Shown: positions 58,787 to 64,000 of the stretch, piece after piece
Layout: each line of letters opens with the position of its first letter
How positions within the stretch are numbered: the first letter of the stretch is position 1
Source: Sphingomonas sp. HF-S4
Lineage (GTDB): Bacteria; Pseudomonadota; Alphaproteobacteria; Sphingomonadales; Sphingomonadaceae
Direction of reading: 5' to 3'
Length of the DNA stretch: 64,000 bases
NCBI RefSeq assembly: GCF_032911445.1
Contig: NZ_JAWJEJ010000001.1
Location: forward strand, 744,001 to 808,000
Made by a program: the position numbers and the translations under genes
The notes under the pieces: model-generated
Database searches by the model: none
Told to the model about the DNA's origin: nothing
The model's input: the letters and a program-made list of their open reading frames with translations, nothing else

Positions 58787-59733
58787 AACCCTTCACCTAT
58801 GAGCGCGTGACCACGCCCGCCGAGGCCGCAGCTGCCGCTACCCGCGTCCAGGGCGCCAAGTTCATCGCGGGCGGGACCAACCTGCTCGACCTGATGAAGC
58901 TCCAGATCGAAGCGCCGACGCACTTGGTCGACGTCAACGGCGTTGGGCTCGACACGATCGAGAAGACATCGGAGGGCGGCCTCCGCATCGGTGCGCTGGT
59001 CCGCAACACCGATCTCGCCGCCGACAAGCGCGTGCGGAAAGACTATGCACTGCTCAGCCGCGCGCTGCTCGCCGGCGCCTCGGGCCAGTTGCGCAACAAG
59101 GCGACGACCGCGGGCAACCTGCTCCAGCGGACCCGCTGCCCCTATTTCTACGACACCGACCAGCCGTGCAACAAGCGCAAGCCCGGCACCGGCTGCGCGG
59201 CGATCGGCGGGTATAGCCGGCAATTGGGCGTGGTGGGCGTGAGCGATGCCTGCATCGCGACGCACCCCAGCGACATGGCCGTGGCGATGCGCGCGCTCGA
59301 CGCGCGCGTCGAAACGGTCAAGCCCGATGGCGCGACCCGCGCGATCCCGATCGCCGACTTCCACAGATTGCCCGGCGATACGCCGCATATCGAGACCGTG
59401 CTCGAACCCGGCGAATTCATCACCGCGGTAAGCCTGCCCAAGCCGGTCGGCGGCATCCACATCTATCAAAAGGTCCGTGACCGCGCGTCGTACGCCTTCG
59501 CGCTGATCTCGGTCGGCGCGATCGTCCAGCGCGACGGCAGCGGGCGCGTCGCGGTCGGCGGTATCGCGCACAAGCCCTGGCGGGTCGAGGCTGCCGAGAC
59601 CGAAATGAAGCGCGGCGCCAAGGCGGTTTCCGCGGCGCTGCTGGCGGGCGCCAAGACCACGCACGACAATGCTTTCAAGCTGACGCTGGTCGAGCGCACG
59701 CTCGGCGCGGTGCTGGCGCAGGCGAAGGGCTGA
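58783..59733 (+). CDS. paoB: PaoB-like FAD and [4Fe-4S] subunit
   Basis: 316 aa, FAD-binding subunit of the xanthine dehydrogenase family. FAD segments [14 protein letters not shown] and [29 protein letters not shown]. The insertion [21 protein letters not shown] holds the extra [4Fe-4S] cluster typical of PaoB and absent in ordinary xanthine dehydrogenases. Start overlaps paoA stop. Confidence 0.94.
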   Translation: MKPFTYERVTTPAEAAAAATRVQGAKFIAGGTNLLDLMKLQIEAPTHLVDVNGVGLDTIEKTSEGGLRIGALVRNTDLAADKRVRKDYALLSRALLAGASGQLRNKATTAGNLLQRTRCPYFYDTDQPCNKRKPGTGCAAIGGYSRQLGVVGVSDACIATHPSDMAVAMRALDARVETVKPDGATRAIPIADFHRLPGDTPHIETVLEPGEFITAVSLPKPVGGIHIYQKVRDRASYAFALISVGAIVQRDGSGRVAVGGIAHKPWRVEAAETEMKRGAKAVSAALLAGAKTTHDNAFKLTLVERTLGAVLAQAKG

Positions 59734-59736
59734 GCC

Positions 59737-61932
59737 ATGAAGTTCGATACGCCCGCAGGCACCAATCCGATCGACCAGCTCAAGCTGGTCGGCAAATCCA
59801 CCGATCGGATCGACGGTCCGCTCAAGACCACCGGCCGCGCGCCCTACGCGTATGAGCGCCACGACGTCGTTGCCAATCCGGCTTATGGTCATGTCGTCGG
59901 CGCGGCGATCGCAAAGGGACGGATCGCTTCGATCGACTTGACCGATGCCAAGGCCGCGCCGGGGGTGATCGCGATCGTCACGGCCGACAATGCCGGCAAG
60001 CTCGGCCTGGGCAGCAACAACACCGCCAGGCTGCTCGGCGGCCCCGAGATCGAGCATTATCACCAGGCCGTTGCGCTGGTCGTCGCCGAGAGCTTCGAGC
60101 AGGCACGCGCGGCGGCGGCGCTGGTGCGGGTCGACTACACCCGGGCGAAGGGCAAGTTCGATCTCGCCGCGGCCAGGGACGGTGCCGAGCCGCCCAAGGG
60201 CCAGCCCGACGTCAAGGTCGGCGACTTTGCCGGCGCTTTCGCTGCCGCCCCGGTCCAGCTCGACGCGACCTACACCACGCCCGATCATGCCCATGCGATG
60301 ATGGAGCCGCACGCATCGATCGCCGCCTGGGAGGGTGACAGCCTGACGCTGTGGACCTCGAACCAGATGATCGCGTGGAGCAAGGGCGATGTCGCCAAGA
60401 CGCTCGGCATTCCCAAGGAAAAGGTCCGCCTGATCTCGCCCTATATCGGCGGCGGGTTCGGCGGGAAGCTGTTCGTCCGCGCCGATGCGATCCTCGCCGC
60501 GCTGGGCGCACGCGCGGCCAAGCGCCCGGTCAAGGTGGCGCTGCAACGGCCGCTGATGTTCAACAACACCACGCACCGCCCGGCGACGATCCAGCGCATC
60601 CGCATCAGCACGACGCAGGACGGCAAGATCACGGCGATCGGGCATGAGAGCTGGTCGGGCGACTTGCCGGGCGGCGGCCCCGAGACCGCGACGCAGCAGA
60701 CGCGGCTGCTCTATGCCGGCGCCAATCGGATGACCGGGTTGCGGCTCGCGGTGCTCGACTTGCCCGAAGGCAATGCGATGCGCGCGCCGGGCGAGGCACC
60801 GGGCCTGATGGCGCTTGAGATCGCGATCGACGAGATCGCCGAGAAGCTCGGCATGGATCCGATCGCGTTCCGCATTGCAAACGATACCCAGGTCGATCCG
60901 GAAAAGCCCGAGCGGCCCTTCTCGCAACGCCAGCTGATCGAATGCCTGCGCATGGGTGCCGATCGCTTCGGCTGGCAGAAACGCAATGCCAAGCCTGGCT
61001 CGATACGTGACGGCCGCTGGCTTGTCGGGATGGGCGTCGCCGCCGGGTTTCGCAACAATCTGGTGATGAAGTCGGCGGCACGCGTCCGGCTGACGCCGAA
61101 CGGTCGCGTCGTGGTCGAGACCGACATGACCGATATCGGCACCGGCACCTACACGATCGTCGCGCAAACCGCCGCCGAGATGATGGGGCTTCCGCTCGAT
61201 CGCGTCGATGTGAAGCTCGGCGATTCGAGCTTCCCCGTCTCCGCCGGCTCGGGTGGGCAATGGGGCGCCAACAGCGCCACCGCCGGCGTCTATGCCGCGT
61301 GCGTCAAGCTGCGCGAGGCAGTCGCCGCGAAACTCGGCTTCAATTCTGCCGATTCTGCATTCGCCGACGGAAAGGTTCGCTCCGGTAACCGCAGCGCGCC
61401 GCTCGCCCAAGCCGCTTCCGGCGGCGAGATCGTCGCCGAAGACATCATGGAATATGGCGACCTCGACAAGAAATATCAGCAATCCACCTTCGCCGGCCAC
61501 TTCGTCGAAGCCGCGGTCGATGCCTGGACCGGGGAGATCCGCATCCGCCGGATGCTCGCGGTGTGCGCCGCGGGGCGCATCCTCAACCCCAAGTCGGCGC
61601 GCAGCCAGGTGATTGGCGCGATGACGATGGGCGCGGGCGCGGCGCTGATGGAAGAGCTGGCGATCGACAAGCGCTTCGGCTTCTTCGTCAATCACGACCT
61701 CGCTGGCTACGAAGTTCCGGTCCATGCCGACATTCCGCATCAGGAAGTCATCTTCCTCGACGAGACCGATCCGATGTCCTCGCCGATGAAGGCCAAGGGT
61801 GTGGGCGAGCTTGGCATCTGCGGCGTCGGCGCGGCGGTTGCCAACGCGGTATACAACGCCACCGGCGTGCGCGTGCGCGACTATCCGGTCACGCTCGACA
61901 AGTTCCTCGATCGGCTGCCTGCACTCGTCTGA
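59737..61932 (+). CDS. paoC: PaoC-like molybdenum-cofactor catalytic subunit
   Basis: 731 aa. It binds molybdopterin cytosine dinucleotide and carries out aldehyde oxidation. Motifs: STDRIDGPLKTTGRAPYAYE, YIGGGFGGKLFVRADA, MRAPGEAPGLMALEIAIDEIAEKLGMDP, VVETDMTDIGTGTYTIVAQ and the catalytic Glu in KGVGELGICGVGAAVANAV. No signal peptide, consistent with export by PaoA's Tat signal. The XdhC-type maturation partner PaoD is not in the window. Confidence 0.95.
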   Translation: MKFDTPAGTNPIDQLKLVGKSTDRIDGPLKTTGRAPYAYERHDVVANPAYGHVVGAAIAKGRIASIDLTDAKAAPGVIAIVTADNAGKLGLGSNNTARLLGGPEIEHYHQAVALVVAESFEQARAAAALVRVDYTRAKGKFDLAAARDGAEPPKGQPDVKVGDFAGAFAAAPVQLDATYTTPDHAHAMMEPHASIAAWEGDSLTLWTSNQMIAWSKGDVAKTLGIPKEKVRLISPYIGGGFGGKLFVRADAILAALGARAAKRPVKVALQRPLMFNNTTHRPATIQRIRISTTQDGKITAIGHESWSGDLPGGGPETATQQTRLLYAGANRMTGLRLAVLDLPEGNAMRAPGEAPGLMALEIAIDEIAEKLGMDPIAFRIANDTQVDPEKPERPFSQRQLIECLRMGADRFGWQKRNAKPGSIRDGRWLVGMGVAAGFRNNLVMKSAARVRLTPNGRVVVETDMTDIGTGTYTIVAQTAAEMMGLPLDRVDVKLGDSSFPVSAGSGGQWGANSATAGVYAACVKLREAVAAKLGFNSADSAFADGKVRSGNRSAPLAQAASGGEIVAEDIMEYGDLDKKYQQSTFAGHFVEAAVDAWTGEIRIRRMLAVCAAGRILNPKSARSQVIGAMTMGAGAALMEELAIDKRFGFFVNHDLAGYEVPVHADIPHQEVIFLDETDPMSSPMKAKGVGELGICGVGAAVANAVYNATGVRVRDYPVTLDKFLDRLPALV

Positions 61933-62088
61933 CCCGTCTGGTTAATCGCGGGATATCCGTAGCTTTACCTAGGGACGAGGCCGGGTCTTTTGGTCGCCTA
62001 TAATATGTGGGCCGGTCCGGATACTTGCGATTACTCGAAATCGTTCGAGGCGCCGATCCTGACCGCGCTCACAGGATCAAGGCAACCG

Positions 62089-64000
62089 ATGACCGCAAAC
62101 GCGCACAAGGCAGTCGACAAGCCCACCGCCCAGTCGCCCGAGGCGATGCTTCGACAACTGGGCATGATGCTCGATCAATCGCAGGCGGTGATCGAATTCT
62201 CGCCCGACGGCACCGTGCTGCGCGCCAACGATCTGTTCCTGAGCTTCATGGGCTATGCGCCCGAGGAAGTGATCGGCCAGCATCACAGCCTGTTCTGCGA
62301 CACCGCGTTCGCCGGCAGCTCGGACTATGAGCTGTTCTGGCTCGGCCTGCGCAGCGGCACTGCCAAGGACGGCGAGTTCAAGCGCGTCGCCAAGGGCGGC
62401 CGCGAAGTGTGGATCCGCGCCAAATATTATCCGGTGCTCGAAGACGACACCGTCGTGCGCATCATCAAGATCGCGATGGACGTCACCGACACCAAGCAGG
62501 AAAGCATCCTGCACGAGGGCCTGCTCTCGGCGATCAGCCGTGCCCAGGCCGTGATCGAGTTCGATCTCGGCGGCAACGTGCTCACCGCCAACGAGAACTT
62601 CCTCAAGGTCACCGGCTACAAGCTGGGCGAAATCGAGGGTCAGCACCACCGCATGTTCTGCACCGCCGAGCAGGCGCGCTCGGCCGAATATGCCCAGTTC
62701 TGGGAGAAGCTCGCTCGCGGCGAATATCATTCGGGCGCGTTCAAGCGGCTCGCCAAGGGCGGCAAGGAGATCTGGATCCAGGCGACCTACAACCCGATCC
62801 TCGACTTGCGCGGCCGCCCGGTGAAGATCGTGAAATACGCGATGGACGTCACGGCCCAGCGCCTCGCCGCGGCCGAGGCCGAGGGCAAGGTGGAAGCCGT
62901 CGGCCGCCAGCATGGCGTCGCCGAATACGATCTGTCGGGCAAGCTGCTCGCCGCCAACGAGATGTTCTGCGGCATTTTCGGCTATCGCCGCGAAGAGCTC
63001 GAAGGGCTCCACCACGAGGAAACCACCCATCCGGGCTGTCACATCCACCAGGATTATCGCCAGTTCTGGTACAAGATGGGCCGCGGCGAGCCCGAGGCCG
63101 CCGATTTCCGCCGCGTCACCAAGGACGGCCGCGAGATCTGGGTATTCTCGAGCTTCAATCCGATCCTCGATCTTGACGGCAAGCCGTGGAAGGTCGTCGA
63201 ATATTCCACCGACATGACCGACACCAAGCTCAAGGCGCTCGAGTTCCAGGGCAAGGTCGATGCGATCAGCCGCGCCGAATGCGTGCTCGAGACCACGCTC
63301 GATGGCACCGTGCTCTACGCCAACGAGAATTTCCTCAAGATGGTCGGCTATTCGATCGAGGAACTGCGCGGCAAGGACCAGCGCATGCTGCTCGAGCCCG
63401 AAGTCGCGGCGAGCGAGGATTATCGCCAGCGCGCCGAGGGCGTCTCGCACGGCGAGTTCCTGTCGGGCGAGTTCAAGCGCATCGCCAAGGGCGGGCGCGA
63501 GGTCTGGATCCGCGCGACGGTCAACCCGATCTTCGATACCTGCGGCAAGCCCTACAAGCTCGTCACCTATGCGATGGACGTCACCGAGGACAAGCTCCGC
63601 TCGATCGAAGTCGAGAACCGCCTCGACGCGATCGAGCGCAGCCAGGCGACGATCGAGTTCGACCTCGACGGCAACGTGCTCACCGCCAACGGCAATTTCC
63701 TCGCGGTGATGGGCTATTCGCTGCGCGAGATCGTCGGCCAGCACCACAGCATGTTCTGCATGCCGGAGTATCTCAAGTCGAAGGAATATGGCGATTTCTG
63801 GCGTCGCCTGAACAGCGGCGAGACGCATACCGGCCGCTTCCACCGCCTCGGCAAGTACGGCCGCGACGTCCATATCCAGGCGAGCTACAGCCCGGTCTAC
63901 GATCTGTCGGGCAAGCCGGTCCGCGTCATCAAGCACGCCTACGACATCTCGGCCCAGGTCGAGCTCGAGACTAAGATCGCCACCAAGAGCCAGGAAATGC
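62089..64000 (+). CDS. Protein with five tandem PAS domains, probably a methyl-accepting chemotaxis-type receptor (3' end outside window)
   Basis: 637 codons visible and open at the right edge. AGGATCAAGG precedes the ATG (MTANAHKAVDKPTAQSPEAM). Five PAS/PAC units begin at equivalent residues 32, 153, 275, 397 and 519, a period of 121-122. Each has a core like (A/V)IEFDLDGNVLTANENFL, a GQHHxMFC or similar segment, FKRxAKGGREVWI and a closing MDVT. No membrane helix, so it is cytosolic. The end (AYDISAQVELETKIATKSQEM) leads into what would be a coiled coil; soluble receptors of this kind carry a methyl-accepting signalling domain, but it could also be a kinase or cyclase. The 156-bp upstream region has a TATAAT at 61999-62004 without a clear -35. 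Confidence 0.85.
   Translation, partial: MTANAHKAVDKPTAQSPEAMLRQLGMMLDQSQAVIEFSPDGTVLRANDLFLSFMGYAPEEVIGQHHSLFCDTAFAGSSDYELFWLGLRSGTAKDGEFKRVAKGGREVWIRAKYYPVLEDDTVVRIIKIAMDVTDTKQESILHEGLLSAISRAQAVIEFDLGGNVLTANENFLKVTGYKLGEIEGQHHRMFCTAEQARSAEYAQFWEKLARGEYHSGAFKRLAKGGKEIWIQATYNPILDLRGRPVKIVKYAMDVTAQRLAAAEAEGKVEAVGRQHGVAEYDLSGKLLAANEMFCGIFGYRREELEGLHHEETTHPGCHIHQDYRQFWYKMGRGEPEAADFRRVTKDGREIWVFSSFNPILDLDGKPWKVVEYSTDMTDTKLKALEFQGKVDAISRAECVLETTLDGTVLYANENFLKMVGYSIEELRGKDQRMLLEPEVAASEDYRQRAEGVSHGEFLSGEFKRIAKGGREVWIRATVNPIFDTCGKPYKLVTYAMDVTEDKLRSIEVENRLDAIERSQATIEFDLDGNVLTANGNFLAVMGYSLREIVGQHHSMFCMPEYLKSKEYGDFWRRLNSGETHTGRFHRLGKYGRDVHIQASYSPVYDLSGKPVRVIKHAYDISAQVELETKIATKSQEM

Noticed and set aside
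58735..61740. 1001-codon open frame on the minus strand opposite paoB and paoC
   Set aside because: It mirrors the codon pattern of the strong plus-strand genes; high G+C removes stops from the opposite frame. Its product is Arg/Asp/Gly/His-rich without family motifs.
61999..62004. TATAAT as -10 of the PAS-protein promoter
   Set aside because: No acceptable -35 at 16-18 bases upstream, so not listed as a promoter.
62077..63936. 619-codon minus-strand frame at the right edge
   Set aside because: The plus strand encodes five well-formed PAS domains with a ribosome site; the minus frame shows repeated low-complexity segments that simply mirror the PAS repeats.

Overview
The window looks like one chromosomal stretch of a Sphingomonas-type alphaproteobacterium (Sphingomonadaceae). 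Reasons: high G+C throughout, several long TonB-dependent receptors, a DivL-type cell-cycle pseudokinase heading the order divL-tsaE-amgK-murU-addB-addA-trxA, an alphaproteobacterial ccoNOQP-ccoGHIS cluster with an FnrL-type regulator, and short G+C-rich inverted-repeat elements between genes. I found no rRNA, tRNA, CRISPR array, prophage or transposase gene. Most genes are core or transport/metabolism genes with uniform codon use.

Layout. 0-3 kb: end of a siderophore-type TonB receptor, an exported amidohydrolase and a PaiB-like protein. 3-15 kb: a methionine-cycle pair made of metE (behind a 32-bp palindrome and a cobalamin riboswitch) and ahcY (behind a second copy of the same 20-bp palindrome core). 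Between them lie an M28 peptidase, AMP nucleosidase, a Prx5-like peroxiredoxin, an AlgH-family protein, a large cadherin-repeat/RTX secreted protein and a DUF1810 protein. 15-19 kb: a 990-aa TonB receptor, a YnfA-like membrane protein and two small unknowns. 19-31 kb: divL, tsaE, amgK, murU, addB, addA, trxA, with inverted-repeat elements before addB and addA. 31-35 kb: a DUF4173 membrane protein translationally coupled to a two-component pair. 35-47.4 kb: a micro-oxic respiration block with a cysteine-free Crp/Fnr regulator, a small membrane protein, ccoN-O-Q-P, ccoG-H-I-S, ompW, hemN and an Fe-S-type fnrL, with FNR-like boxes in two divergent intergenic regions. 47.5-52.5 kb: RadC-like protein, small unknowns, and a LuxR-type regulator divergent from a third TonB receptor. 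52.6-62 kb: a TolB-propeller/amidohydrolase fusion, a DUF885 metallohydrolase, a 204-bp long inverted repeat and a PaoABC-type molybdenum aldehyde oxidoreductase. 62-64 kb: the start of a protein with five tandem PAS domains that runs off the end.

How genes work together. MetE makes methionine without B12 and AhcY clears S-adenosylhomocysteine; their shared operator core, placed at the same distance from a -35-like hexamer, suggests one regulator for both, while the riboswitch adds B12 control to metE. AmgK and MurU recycle cell-wall MurNAc to UDP-MurNAc. AddA and AddB form the double-strand-break helicase-nuclease. The cco genes encode, supply with copper and assemble the high-affinity cbb3 oxidase; HemN provides oxygen-independent heme synthesis and FnrL is the likely oxygen sensor.

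The observations I would look at first are the paired methionine operators, the DivL-type protein with a tyrosine phospho-site and altered N-box, the intergenic inverted-repeat family whose arms appear to provide ribosome binding sites for addA and perhaps addB, and the hairpin that hides the start region of the DUF4173 gene.
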